Shown one piece after another: positions 7,675-16,350 of a DNA stretch of 64,000 bases. The first letter of the stretch is position 1. Every line of letters starts with the position of its first letter. The position numbers and the translations under genes were made by a program. The stretch covers positions 248,001-312,000 of the forward strand of contig NZ_PVTF01000004.1 of NCBI RefSeq assembly GCF_003002815.1, in the 5' to 3' direction. The notes under the pieces were generated by a model. It made no database searches and was not told the DNA's origin. It was given only the letters and a program-made list of their open reading frames with translations. The DNA is from Umezawaea tangerina (GTDB lineage Bacteria > Actinomycetota > Actinomycetes > Mycobacteriales > Pseudonocardiaceae).

Positions 7675-9111
7675 TCACGCCTCGACCTGCGACCGATCAC
7701 CAGACCAGAGGGTGTGGAAGCTGCCCTCGGCGTCGGTGCGCCGGTAGGTGTGCGCGCCGAAGAAGTCGCGCAGGCCCTGGATCAGCGCCGCGGGCAGCCG
7801 CTCCGACCTCAGGCCGTCGTAGTACGCCAACGCCGACACGAACCCCGGCACCGGCACCCCGGCCTGGACGGCGCCGACGACAACCCGTCGCCACGCCGCC
7901 TCGGCGTTCTGCACGGCCTCGCGGAAGTAGTCGTCGACCAGCAGCGACGCCAGCTCGGGGCTGCCGTCGTAGGCCTCGCGGATCCGGTCGAGGAACCGCG
8001 CCCGGATGATGCACCCGCCGCGCCAGATCGTCGCCATGGCACCGAGGTCGAGGTCCCAGCCGTACTCCTTGCTGGCGGCCCGCATCTGGTCGAAGCCCTG
8101 CGCGTACGCGACGACCTTGGAGGCGTACAGCGCCTGGCGGACGTCGTCGACGAGACCGTCGGTCACGGTCTTGGAGACCTCGGCGGCACCGAACGCGTCG
8201 CGCACGGCCTTGCGCTGGTCGACGCGGCCGGACAGCGAGCGGGCGAACACGGCCTCGGCGATGCCGGTCACCGGCACACCCAGCTCCAACGCCTCCTGCA
8301 CGGTCCAGCGACCGGTGCCCTTCTGCTCCGCCTCGTCCGCGATGACCTCGACGAGCGCCTTGCCGCTAGTCGCGTCCACATGCGACAGGACCTCGGCGGT
8401 GATCTCGATGAGGTAGGACTCGAGGTCGCCCTCGTTCCACTCGCGGAACACGTCGGCGATCTCGGCGGGCGTCTTGCCGCCCGCGCGCAGCAGCAGGTCG
8501 TACGCCTCGGCGATGAGCTGCATGTCCGCGTACTCGATGCCGTTGTGGACCATCTTCACGAAGTGGCCCGCACCGTCCGGTCCCACGTGGACGCAGCACG
8601 GCGTGCCGTCCACGTTCGCAGCGATGCTCTCCAACACCGGGCCCAGGTGCGAGTAGGACTCCTTCGAACCACCCGGCATGATGCTGGGGCCGTTGAGCGC
8701 GCCCTCCTCACCACCGGAGATGCCCGCACCGACGAAGTGCAGCCCCTTCTCCCGCAACGCCGCCTCCCGACGACGCGTGTCGGCGTAGTGGGCGTTGCCG
8801 CCGTCGATCACCATGTCGCCCTCGTCGAGCAACGGCGTCAACTCGTCGATCACCGCGTCGGTGGGCGCACCCGCCTTGACCATGATGATGATCTGGCGCG
8901 GCTTCTGGAGACTCGCGACGAGCTCCTCCGCCGTCTCGGCCGGGACGAAGTCACCCTCGTGGCCGTGCTGTTCGATCAAGAGCTTGGTCCGGCTCGCGGA
9001 CCGGTTGTGGACGGCGACCCGGTGTCCGTGCCGGGCGAGGTTGCGGGCCAGGTTGCTGCCCATCACAGCTAGTCCGGTTACCGCGATCCGTGCCGTTGCC
9101 TCGGTTGTCAT
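7675..9111 (-). CDS. gnd: 6-phosphogluconate dehydrogenase, decarboxylating
   Basis: 478 aa cytosolic enzyme oxidising 6-phosphogluconate to ribulose 5-phosphate with NADPH release in the pentose phosphate pathway. The N-terminal Rossmann motif is GLAVMGSNLARN (residues about 12-23); the signature VGAGISGGEEGALNGPSIMP carries the substrate loop; KMVHNGIEYADM supplies catalytic Lys and Asn. Length is that of the long GndA class. Start set at the ATG at 9111, since upstream frame is low-complexity and lacks a better ribosome site (AGGCAGG lies upstream). Monocistronic, with repeat element copy 3 upstream. Confidence 0.97.
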   Translation of the reverse strand: MTTEATARIAVTGLAVMGSNLARNLARHGHRVAVHNRSASRTKLLIEQHGHEGDFVPAETAEELVASLQKPRQIIIMVKAGAPTDAVIDELTPLLDEGDMVIDGGNAHYADTRRREAALREKGLHFVGAGISGGEEGALNGPSIMPGGSKESYSHLGPVLESIAANVDGTPCCVHVGPDGAGHFVKMVHNGIEYADMQLIAEAYDLLLRAGGKTPAEIADVFREWNEGDLESYLIEITAEVLSHVDATSGKALVEVIADEAEQKGTGRWTVQEALELGVPVTGIAEAVFARSLSGRVDQRKAVRDAFGAAEVSKTVTDGLVDDVRQALYASKVVAYAQGFDQMRAASKEYGWDLDLGAMATIWRGGCIIRARFLDRIREAYDGSPELASLLVDDYFREAVQNAEAAWRRVVVGAVQAGVPVPGFVSALAYYDGLRSERLPAALIQGLRDFFGAHTYRRTDAEGSFHTLWSGDRSQVEA

Positions 9112-9271
9112 CTGCACAGCCTGCCTAAAAAACGGCCGTAGTGCGAGGGGACGAGTGTCATAGAGCTGTTGGGTGGTGGGAGACGTAGCGGGTTGGGGGG
9201 ATCGGTGAAGCCCAGTTCCCGGCCGTCCCACCTTCTGGGGAAGCCCAGCCCCCGGCGCGCGATTGTCTCAA

Positions 9272-9326
9272 TGCCCGATCTTGCTTGTCAAGACGATGGA
9301 GCTGTCTTGACAAGCAAGATCGGGCA
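9272..9326 (-). repeat. Large core hairpin, element copy 3
   Basis: Perfect 23-bp arms (9272-9294 and 9304-9326), 9-nt loop reading AGCTCCATC on the minus strand. Core CTTGTCAAGAC/GTCTTGACAAG; the outer arm TGCCCGATCTTG differs from other copies. It carries the type B flank (CAATCGCGCGCCGGGG on the minus strand). Confidence 0.85.
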
Positions 9327-9360
9327 GGAGGGCGCTGTGGATCGGGGGCAGAGGGGGAGT

Positions 9361-9534
9361 CTGGCTTCGCCAGCATCGAGCTGCGCTCGACTCGGACATC
9401 GGGCTTCGCCCGACAAGGCATCCTCGGCTGCGCCGTTGGACAAGGCATCCGCGCTTCGCGGCGGACAGGGCATCGGCTGGCGCCGACAAGGCCCCAGGCG
9501 CTCCGCGCCGGATGCGCGCTGGCGGGCTGCGCCC
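9361..9534 (-). repeat. GNA mini-hairpin array, element copy 3
   Basis: Read on the minus strand: GGGC-GCA-GCCC, GCGC-GGA-GCGC, CGC-GAA-GCG, CGGC-GCA-GCCG, CGGGC-GAA-GCCCG, TCGAGC-GCA-GCTCGA, and terminal CTGGC-GAA-GCCAG. It begins about 50 nt after the methyltransferase stop, on the same strand. Nothing else seen in 9112-9582. Confidence 0.8.
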
Positions 9535-9582
9535 ATCGTGGATGGGGTGGTGGGGTGGCAGTGGCTGTTGCTGTTGCTGTTG

Positions 9583-10227
9583 TCAGCGGCGGTCGAAGGC
9601 CCAGATGGAGACTTTGGATTCGTCGCCGCCGATCAGGGGGCGCCAGGCGGGGTGCATGGGGAGGGTGGTGGTGGTCAGGCGGCGGGGGGTGCGTTGTAGG
9701 GCGGTTAGCGGTAGGACGTCGGCGAGGGTGGTGCGGACCTCGTGGCAGCGGGCGTGGGTGAGGATGAGGCGGAGGCCGTCCAGGCCGTCGCGGCCGCCGC
9801 CCTCGTGCAGGTGCAGGAACTCGGGTTCGACGTCGGCGAGGAGTTCAGCGGGGCGTTGTGGGGGGTTGACGGCGAGCACGTCGGCGTCGAGCACGTCGAG
9901 CTGGGTGAAGTCGGCCTGCCACAACGAGAGGCGGTCGCGGGCTGGAGGGCCGAGCAGGCGTTCGACGTTGGTGGCGGTGTCGCGGAGCGCGTCCGGGTCG
10001 CGGTCGAGGGCGATGACGTGGCGGGCGCCCGCCGAGAGGGCGGCGATGGTGATGAGGCCGGCGCCGGAGCCTGCGTCGACCACGGAGCGGCCCCAGACGT
10101 CGCTCAGGGTGGACGCCAGCAAGGCGGAGAACTCGGACGGGCGGTGGACGTCGGGGCCCGCGGTCAGGCCGAGGCCGAAGAGGTACCAGGCGGTCCAGGT
10201 GGCGCCGGGGTGGGGGACGGTGGTCAC
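9583..10227 (-). CDS. Class I SAM-dependent methyltransferase
   Basis: 214 aa. Motif I is VVDAGSGAGLITIAA, followed by the acidic end of strand 2 (VIALDRDPDA). An NPP motif (LAVNPPQRP) is typical of enzymes methylating amide or amino nitrogen in proteins or RNA (PrmA/PrmC/RsmC-like), but the target cannot be fixed. The GTG start at 10227 overlaps the tesB stop by 4 nt (GTGA), implying translational coupling. Longer upstream frame is shadow of tesB. Confidence 0.8.
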   Translation of the reverse strand: MTTVPHPGATWTAWYLFGLGLTAGPDVHRPSEFSALLASTLSDVWGRSVVDAGSGAGLITIAALSAGARHVIALDRDPDALRDTATNVERLLGPPARDRLSLWQADFTQLDVLDADVLAVNPPQRPAELLADVEPEFLHLHEGGGRDGLDGLRLILTHARCHEVRTTLADVLPLTALQRTPRRLTTTTLPMHPAWRPLIGGDESKVSIWAFDRR

Positions 10228-11156
10228 GAGATGACGCGGAGCAGGCCCTCTTGGACCACGGTGGCGACGAGTCTGCCGTCCTGGGAGAAGAAGCGGCCGG
10301 TGGCGAGTCCGCGGGCGCCGGAGGCGCTGGGGGACGCGCAGTCGTACAGGAACCACTCGTCGGCGCGGAAGCGGCGGTGGAACCACATGGCGTGGTCGAG
10401 GCTGGCGCCGAGGACCTTGTCGGTGCCCCAGTAGACGCCGTGCTTGACCAGGATCGAGTCGAGCAGGGTCATGTCGGAGGCGTAGGCCAGGACGCAGACG
10501 TGCAGCAGGTCGTCGTCGCTGAGCTTGCCGTCGGCGCGCATCCACACCTGGCTGCGGGCCTCGCCGGGGCCGTCCTCGCGGGACTCCCAGGGCGGCTCGG
10601 TGACGTAGCGCACGTCGATCGGCCGGGGCAGCCGGGGGCGTTCGAGCTGGTCGAAGTACGTCTTCGACGCCTCGGCGTAGGTCGGCAGCGACTCCGGGTC
10701 CGGCACGTCGGGCATCGGCTCGGCGTGGTCCATGCCCGTCTCGTCCTTCTGGAACGACGCGGACAGCGAGAAGATCGCCTTGCCGTGCTGGATGCCGACG
10801 ACCCGCCTGGTCGTGAACGAGCGGCCGTCGCGGATGCGGTCGACCTCGTAGACGATCGGCACGGTCGGGTCGCCGCCGCGGATGAAGTACGAGTGCAGCG
10901 AGTGCACGTGCCGCTCCGGCGGCACCGTCCGGCCCGCCGCGACCAGCGCCTGCCCGGCGACCTGCCCGCCGAAGACCCGCACCGGGGACTCGGCGGGGCT
11001 CACCCCGCGGAAGATGTTCTCCTCGATGCGCTCGAGGTCGAGCAGCGCGACGAGGCGGTCGAGCACGGGCTGCCCGTGCGGGACCCCGTCGCTGTCCAAC
11101 GGAGCGTCCTGGGCCGCGGCGAATCGCGCGGCCGCGGCACGGGCAGCCTCTGTCAA
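10224..11156 (-). CDS. tesB: Acyl-CoA thioesterase II
   Basis: 310 aa double-hotdog enzyme hydrolysing acyl-CoA to free acid and CoA. The N-terminal hotdog shows VFGGQVAGQALVAAGRTV and LHSYFIRGGDPTVPI. The C-terminal hotdog includes SLDHAMWFHRRFRADEWFLY with the conserved Asp, and a later GRFFSQDGRLVATVVQEGL. Length matches TesB. It starts 9 nt downstream of the pyk stop region and overlaps the methyltransferase by 4 nt, so pyk-tesB-methyltransferase probably form one unit. Confidence 0.94.
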   Translation of the reverse strand: MTEAARAAAARFAAAQDAPLDSDGVPHGQPVLDRLVALLDLERIEENIFRGVSPAESPVRVFGGQVAGQALVAAGRTVPPERHVHSLHSYFIRGGDPTVPIVYEVDRIRDGRSFTTRRVVGIQHGKAIFSLSASFQKDETGMDHAEPMPDVPDPESLPTYAEASKTYFDQLERPRLPRPIDVRYVTEPPWESREDGPGEARSQVWMRADGKLSDDDLLHVCVLAYASDMTLLDSILVKHGVYWGTDKVLGASLDHAMWFHRRFRADEWFLYDCASPSASGARGLATGRFFSQDGRLVATVVQEGLLRVIS

Positions 11157-11165
11157 CGTGTACTC

Positions 11166-12590
11166 CTAGGCGTGGTCGTCCTCGCCCAGGCGGTGCACCC
11201 GGATGAGGTTCGTCGAGCCTACGGTTCCCGGCGGGGAGCCCGCGACCACGACCACCAAGTCACCGGCCTGGTAGCGGCCGATGTCGAGCATCGAGATGTC
11301 CACCTGGCGGACCATCTCGTCGGTGGACTCCACCCTCGGCACGAGGAACGTCTCGGTGCCCCACGTCAGCGACAGCTGCGCGCGCACCTCCTGCTCGGGC
11401 GTGAACGCGAGCAGCGGCAACGGGGTGTGCAGGCGGGCGAGCCGCCGCACGGTGTCACCGGACTGGGTGAAGGCGACCAGGGCCTTGGCGTTGAGGCGCT
11501 CGCCGATGTCGCGGGCCGCGTAGGAGATGACGCCGCGCTTGGTGCGCGGGACGTGCGTCAGCGGCGGCACGACGGTCGACTCGGTCTCGACGGCCACGAT
11601 GATGCGGCTCATCGTCTGCACGGACTCGATGGCGTAGCGGCCGACGCTGGTCTCACCGGAGAGCATGAGCGCGTCGGCGCCGTCCAGCACCGCGTTCGCG
11701 ACGTCGGACGTCTCGGCGCGGGTCGGGCGGGAGTTGGTGATCATCGAGTCGAGCATCTGGGTGGCCACGATGACCGGCTTGGCGTTCTCGCGGGCGATCT
11801 GGATCGCGCGCTTCTGCACCAGCGGCACGTGCTCCAGCGGCAGCTCCACGCCGAGGTCGCCGCGGGCGACCATGACGCCGTCGAAGGCCAGCACGATGGC
11901 CTCGAGGTTGTCCACGGCCTCGGGCTTCTCGATCTTCGCGATGACCGGGAGGCGCTTGGCGCCGACCCGGTCCATCACCTGGTGGACCAGGTCGATGTCG
12001 GCCGGGGAGCGGACGAAGGACAGCGCGATGAAGTCGACGCCCAGCGAGAGCGCGAACTCCAGGTCCTCGATGTCCTTCTCGGACATGGCGGGCACGGAGA
12101 CGTCCATGCCCGGCAGGGACAAGCCCTTGTTGTTGCTGACGGGACCGCCTTCGGTCACCTCGCAGACGACGTCCGGGCCCTCGACGTCGGTGACCACGAG
12201 GCCGACCTTGCCGTCGTCCACGAGCAGCCGGTCGCCGACCTTGGCGTCCTTGGCGAGTTCCTTGTAGGTGGTGGAGACCCGGTCGTGCGTTCCCGCGACG
12301 TCCTCGACGGTCACGCGCACGATGTCACCGGTGCGCCACTCGACGGGACCGGCGGCGAACCGGCCGAGACGGATCTTGGGGCCCTGCAGGTCCGCCAGGA
12401 TGCCCACCGCACGGCCCGACTCGTTCGCGGCGGCGCGAACGGTGTCGTAGACCTGCTTGTGGTCGGCATGGCTGCCGTGGCTGAAGTTCATCCTCGCCAC
12501 GTCCATACCGGCCGCTACGAGCTCGCGCACCTTCTCAGGGGACGAGGTAGCGGGGCCCATGGTACAGACGATCTTTGCGCGTCGACTCAC
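11166..12590 (-). CDS. pyk: Pyruvate kinase
   Basis: 474 aa glycolytic enzyme transferring phosphate from PEP to ADP. Signature sequences: RRAKIVCTMGPATSS at the N-terminus, the active-site segment LPVIAKIEKPEAVDN (catalytic Lys, Glu ligand), and MVARGDLGVELP for metal and PEP binding. The C-terminal allosteric domain is present, of normal length. ATG at 12590. First gene of the probable pyk-tesB-methyltransferase unit, divergent from the VanZ-like gene. Confidence 0.97.
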   Translation of the reverse strand: MSRRAKIVCTMGPATSSPEKVRELVAAGMDVARMNFSHGSHADHKQVYDTVRAAANESGRAVGILADLQGPKIRLGRFAAGPVEWRTGDIVRVTVEDVAGTHDRVSTTYKELAKDAKVGDRLLVDDGKVGLVVTDVEGPDVVCEVTEGGPVSNNKGLSLPGMDVSVPAMSEKDIEDLEFALSLGVDFIALSFVRSPADIDLVHQVMDRVGAKRLPVIAKIEKPEAVDNLEAIVLAFDGVMVARGDLGVELPLEHVPLVQKRAIQIARENAKPVIVATQMLDSMITNSRPTRAETSDVANAVLDGADALMLSGETSVGRYAIESVQTMSRIIVAVETESTVVPPLTHVPRTKRGVISYAARDIGERLNAKALVAFTQSGDTVRRLARLHTPLPLLAFTPEQEVRAQLSLTWGTETFLVPRVESTDEMVRQVDISMLDIGRYQAGDLVVVVAGSPPGTVGSTNLIRVHRLGEDDHA

Positions 12591-12697
12591 GTTGGGAGAG
12601 GATAGTCCCCTTTACTGGACCGATCCCGAACTACCCGTCGGTAAGTTCCGCGCAGGCACGATATTCAGGGGTAACACGGGGGTAATAGGGGGTTCGG

Positions 12698-13054
12698 TTG
12701 CGAAAACATCTTCCGTTCGTGGTCGCGATGTCGCTCAGCGTCATCGTTCTGTTCACCCCGGAGTCGGGTGTCCCGAGCTCGCCGCCGGGCACGGACAAGG
12801 TCGTCCACTGCCTGTTGTTCGCGCTTTTGGCCGTGACGGGACTGAGGGCCGCGGCCGGGTGGCCGCGGCCCCGCTGGGTCCTGCTCGCGCTGGTCGGTTA
12901 CGCGGGTCTGTCCGAGGTGCTGCAGGCGCTGATCACCCCGCTGCACCGCAGCGGCGACGTGCTCGACGCGCTGACCGACGTCGTCGGCATCGCGCTCGGG
13001 TGGGGTGTGGGCGCCCTGGTCGCGCGGCGGCTCAGCGCCAGGGCTTCTCGCTGA
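12698..13054 (+). CDS. VanZ-like small membrane protein
   Basis: 118 aa with three or four hydrophobic segments. It carries the family-like signature DKVVHCLLFALLAV and, later, EVLQALITPLHRSGDVLDAL, resembling the VanZ EXXQXXXXXRXXDXXD pattern. Members occur widely in actinomycetes with unclear function; a teicoplanin-resistance role is not implied. TTG start at 12698 chosen with AGGGGG 6-11 nt upstream. The last 23 nt overlap the convergent DUF2461 gene. Confidence 0.75.
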   Translation: MRKHLPFVVAMSLSVIVLFTPESGVPSSPPGTDKVVHCLLFALLAVTGLRAAAGWPRPRWVLLALVGYAGLSEVLQALITPLHRSGDVLDALTDVVGIALGWGVGALVARRLSARASR

Positions 13055-13685
13055 CGCCCACGTGGTCCACGCACCACTCGTTGAACGCCTTGAGCTCCCG
13101 CCACGCCTTGACCACGCGGGTGCCGCAGCCGGGCTCGTGGAGGGTGTCGTCGGGCGGCCACACCTTCGCCGCGTACAGCGTGCGGTGGCGCAGCAGCTCG
13201 ATGCGGGGGTGCTCGGGGGCGACGCCGCGCGGCTTGCTCTTGAGCCGGTCGCCGCGGATGTCCCACCCGGACTTCTCCAGCTTGGCGACGATCTTCTCCA
13301 GCTGCCCGCCGCGCCGGTCCTCGTCCACGGCCGTGCGGAACCGGGCGAGCTGGTCGGAGGCCATCGCGAACGAGCCGCCGCCGACCATCACGCCCTCGAC
13401 GCCGATCTGGACGTAGAAGGCGCCGCCGCCGCGGCCCTGTTCGACCACGCCGCCGCAGTGCGTCTTGTACGGGGTCTTGTCCTTGCTGAAGCGGACGTCG
13501 CGGAACGGCCGGAAGACCTTGCCGGGACCGAACTCGGGTTCGAGGTCGTTGAGCAGCACCAGCATCGGCGCCCGCACGTCCTCCTGGTAGGTGGACTTGT
13601 TCGCGTCCCAGTAGACCTTGGAGTTGTCGGCCTCGAGACCGTCGAAGAAGTCGATGGCGTGTTCGCCGAACCCGCTGAATTCCAC
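13032..13685 (-). CDS. DUF2461 family protein
   Basis: 217 aa cytosolic protein of the DUF2461 (TIGR02453) family, function unknown. Characteristic segments are FFDGLEADNSKVYWDANK, a central FRPFRDVRFSKDKTPYKTHC and AFYVQIGVEGVMVGGGSF. Start at ATG 13685. Convergent overlap with the VanZ-like gene. Confidence 0.88.
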   Translation of the reverse strand: MEFSGFGEHAIDFFDGLEADNSKVYWDANKSTYQEDVRAPMLVLLNDLEPEFGPGKVFRPFRDVRFSKDKTPYKTHCGGVVEQGRGGGAFYVQIGVEGVMVGGGSFAMASDQLARFRTAVDEDRRGGQLEKIVAKLEKSGWDIRGDRLKSKPRGVAPEHPRIELLRHRTLYAAKVWPPDDTLHEPGCGTRVVKAWRELKAFNEWCVDHVGVSEKPWR

Positions 13686-13728
13686 GCCGACAGCCTACGT
13701 TCCGCCCTTCGCCGCGGTGGTCGGGTGG

Positions 13729-14478
13729 TCAGCCGCCGACCTTGCCGAGGACGAAGTCCGCGGCGTCGTCGCGGTAGCGGTTCATGTAGCTCAGGTGCGT
13801 GATGGTGCTCACGCCGCTGTCGCAGAACGTGTCACCGGAGTCGCAGAAGGTCTGGATGCGGTCGGCGAACCCGGCGAGGACCTTCAGCTGGGCGCCGGAC
13901 CGGGGGAACCGGCCGTTGCGGGTCGAGGTGCCGACGTCGAAGGGCTGACCGACGACGTGGCGGGGGTCGCCGAACGTGGCGACGGCGGTCACGTGGCTCG
14001 CGACCGAGGCGGCCAGCGGCGGGGTCGCCGAGCCGAGCCCGACACCGCCTCCGCCGCCGAGGACGTCGAGCACCACGTGGGCGCCCTGGGAGTAGCCCGC
14101 CAGCACGATCTTCTGGTCCGGGCACTGCTGGACCTGGGCGGTGAGCTGCGACGTCAGCGCGCTGACGCCCTGGCCCGAGCTGCGGGCGTAGTCGGTGAGG
14201 GTGGCCGGGTAGTCGACCGACGCCCGGCTCACGGTCTGCTTGCTGGTGCCGACGACCCGGCTCACCATGGCGGCGGTGATGCCCTCGCCGGGGCGTTCGG
14301 TGGAGGCGCGGGCGGTGATGACGTGCACGGCGGCGCAGGCCGTGCCCGCGGGTGCCTTGACGGCGCTCGCCTGGTTGGACATCACGAAGACGGTGGCCGC
14401 GGTGATCCCGCTCGCGGTGACGACGGCGAGCAGCCCGAAGAGCCGGCGTCTCGGGCGGAGGGAATGGACAGCGCTCAT
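13729..14478 (-). CDS. Secreted cutinase-family serine esterase
   Basis: 249 aa alpha/beta hydrolase. Signal/anchor segment at residues 13-40 (LFGLLAVVTASGITAATVFV). The mature part starts with a cutinase-type strand (CAAVHVITARASTERPGEG), then the nucleophile elbow AGYSQGAH with Ser130, a TFGDPRH segment, and the acid and base in DTFCDSGVSTITHLSYM. It probably hydrolyses ester polymers or lipids outside the cell. ATG at 14478 with GGAG about 9 nt upstream. The promoter region contains a 19-nt direct repeat. Monocistronic. Confidence 0.88.
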   Translation of the reverse strand: MSAVHSLRPRRRLFGLLAVVTASGITAATVFVMSNQASAVKAPAGTACAAVHVITARASTERPGEGITAAMVSRVVGTSKQTVSRASVDYPATLTDYARSSGQGVSALTSQLTAQVQQCPDQKIVLAGYSQGAHVVLDVLGGGGGVGLGSATPPLAASVASHVTAVATFGDPRHVVGQPFDVGTSTRNGRFPRSGAQLKVLAGFADRIQTFCDSGDTFCDSGVSTITHLSYMNRYRDDAADFVLGKVGG

Positions 14479-14583
14479 TTCGGAACTCCGTTTCCGTGGT
14501 GGAGAAAAGCGGCTATAGAAACCCCCTGACTGTGCATACGGAACGGCACTACGCGCGGTTCACCGCCGAAAAGCAGAATACCC

Positions 14584-14632
14584 GGTCCTGGAATGACCGG
14601 TCTGGGAACGAACGGTCCTGGAATGACCGGTC
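14584..14632. repeat. 19-nt direct repeat upstream of cutinase
   Basis: GGTCCTGGAATGACCGGTC occurs at 14584-14602 and 14614-14632 (30-nt period, about three helical turns), each with the palindrome GACCGGTC. It lies about 105-155 nt upstream of the cutinase start, in a 324-nt stretch with no gene. Candidate activator or repressor site. Confidence 0.5.
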
Positions 14633-14802
14633 CAGGTGGCGGAATGCGTTTCCGCCGCTCACGGCTCCCATACCGCACGCACCGCGCACACCGCATCGGG
14701 TGTTCCACCAGTGGCGCGCGGAACCACCCGCCGAGAAGGAGACCGGTCGACCGGATTTCACCGACGTCCGCGAAATGGTGTCGAAATCACCGGGAGGAAT
14801 GG

Positions 14803-14842
14803 CGTCGTCCGGTCACGACCCCGTTGTCGTGACCGGACGACG
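14803..14842 (-). terminator. gltBD terminator hairpin
   Basis: Perfect 17-bp stem (14803-14819 with 14826-14842), 6-nt loop, starting 2 nt beyond the gltD stop codon. Confidence 0.85.
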
Positions 14843-14844
14843 GG

Positions 14845-16350
14845 TCACACGACGGCCAGCGGGATCAGGTTTGGGACCACCGGCGACGGCAGGTCCGACG
14901 AGCCGGTGAGGAAGCGGTCGACCGCGTTCGCCACCGACCGGCCCTCCGCGATCGCCCACACGACCAGGGAGGCGCCGCGGTGGGCGTCGCCGCAGACGAA
15001 CACGCCCGGCGCGGTGGTCTCCCAGTCGGAGCCGCACGAGATGGTGCCGCGCCGGGTGAGCGTGATGTCCAGGTCGTCCAGCAGCCGCATGTGCTCGACG
15101 CCCTCGAAGCCGATGGCCAGCAGCACCATGTCCGCGGGCAGGACCTCGACCTCCTCGGACATCGGCACGACCGCGCGGCGCCCCTCGGCGTCCTTCTCGA
15201 CCCGCACCTTGCGCAGCGCGATCTGCCGGACGTGGCCGTCGTCGTCGCCGATGAACCTCTCGACGGCGACGGCGAACTTCCGCTCGCCCGCCTCCTCGTG
15301 GGCGGCGTAGGTGCGCAGGATCCACGGCCACACCGGCCACGGCGAGCGCGAGTCGTCGCGCTGGGACGGCGGCATCGGGTACTGGTCGAGCTGGAGCACG
15401 GACGCCGCGCCCTCGCGGACCGCGGTGCCGTAGCAGTCGGCGCCGGTGTCGCCGCCGCCGATGATCACCACGTGCTTGCCCTCGGCGGACAGCGGTGACG
15501 GCCCGTCGCCCTCGACGGCCCGGTTCGCCGGGACCAGGTGGTCCATGGCGAGGTGGACGCCCGCGAGCTCGCGGCCGGGGGTGGTGGTGTCGTCGCGCCC
15601 GCGCAGGGCGCCGACGGCCAGGACCACGGCGTCGAACTTGGCGCGCAGCTGGTCCACGGTGAGGTCGACGCCGACCTCGACGCCGGTGACGAACTTGGTG
15701 CCCTCCTTGCGCAGCTGCGCCAGCCTGCGGTCGAGGACCTTCTTCTCCATCTTGAACTCGGGGATGCCGTAGCGGAGCAGGCCGCCGAGGCGGTCGTCGC
15801 GCTCGAACACCGTGACGTGGTGGCCCGCGCGGGTCAGCTGCTGGGCGGCGGCCAGACCGGCCGGTCCGGAGCCGACGACGGCGACCTTCTTGCCCGAGGA
15901 GACGGTGGACTGGCTGGCGTGCACCAGTCCCTGCTCCCAGGACACGTCGGCGATGGCCTGCTCGACCCGCTTGATCGCGACCGCTCCCCCGGCGTCCGGG
16001 GTGATCGCGAGCACGCACGCCGCCTCGCACGGGGCGGGGCACAGCCGACCGGTGAACTCCGGGAAGTTGTTGGTGGCGTGCAGGCGGTCCGACGCCAGCT
16101 CCCAGTCGCCGCGGCGGACCAGGTCGTTCCACTCCGGGATCAGGTTGCCCAGCGGGCAGCCCGCGGACCCGGAGTGGCAGAACGGGATGCCGCAGTCCAT
16201 GCAGCGCCCGGCCTGGGTGCGGACCTGCTTCTCGCGCACCTCGGGTTCGAGGTCGAGGTAGACCTCGCGCCAGTCCTCGACGCGCTCGGTCGTCGGCCGC
16301 TTCTTCGCGTCGGCGCGGTCGTTCTTCAGAAAACCGTGCGGGTCAGCCAC
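14845..16350 (-). CDS. gltD: Glutamate synthase small subunit (NADPH)
   Basis: 501 aa flavoprotein that passes electrons from NADPH to the large subunit of GOGAT. The N-terminal iron-sulfur region shows [20 protein letters not shown] and a second set CPAPCEAAC. The FAD-binding motif is [12 protein letters not shown] and the NADPH fold has [11 protein letters not shown]. The start overlaps the end of gltB by 8 nt. A strong hairpin follows the stop. Confidence 0.96.
   Translation of the reverse strand: MADPHGFLKNDRADAKKRPTTERVEDWREVYLDLEPEVREKQVRTQAGRCMDCGIPFCHSGSAGCPLGNLIPEWNDLVRRGDWELASDRLHATNNFPEFTGRLCPAPCEAACVLAITPDAGGAVAIKRVEQAIADVSWEQGLVHASQSTVSSGKKVAVVGSGPAGLAAAQQLTRAGHHVTVFERDDRLGGLLRYGIPEFKMEKKVLDRRLAQLRKEGTKFVTGVEVGVDLTVDQLRAKFDAVVLAVGALRGRDDTTTPGRELAGVHLAMDHLVPANRAVEGDGPSPLSAEGKHVVIIGGGDTGADCYGTAVREGAASVLQLDQYPMPPSQRDDSRSPWPVWPWILRTYAAHEEAGERKFAVAVERFIGDDDGHVRQIALRKVRVEKDAEGRRAVVPMSEEVEVLPADMVLLAIGFEGVEHMRLLDDLDITLTRRGTISCGSDWETTAPGVFVCGDAHRGASLVVWAIAEGRSVANAVDRFLTGSSDLPSPVVPNLIPLAVV

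Noticed and set aside
12698-13054. Glycopeptide-resistance gene (vanZ)
   Set aside because: Only distant VanZ-like pattern, no van cluster around it; called a small membrane protein instead.
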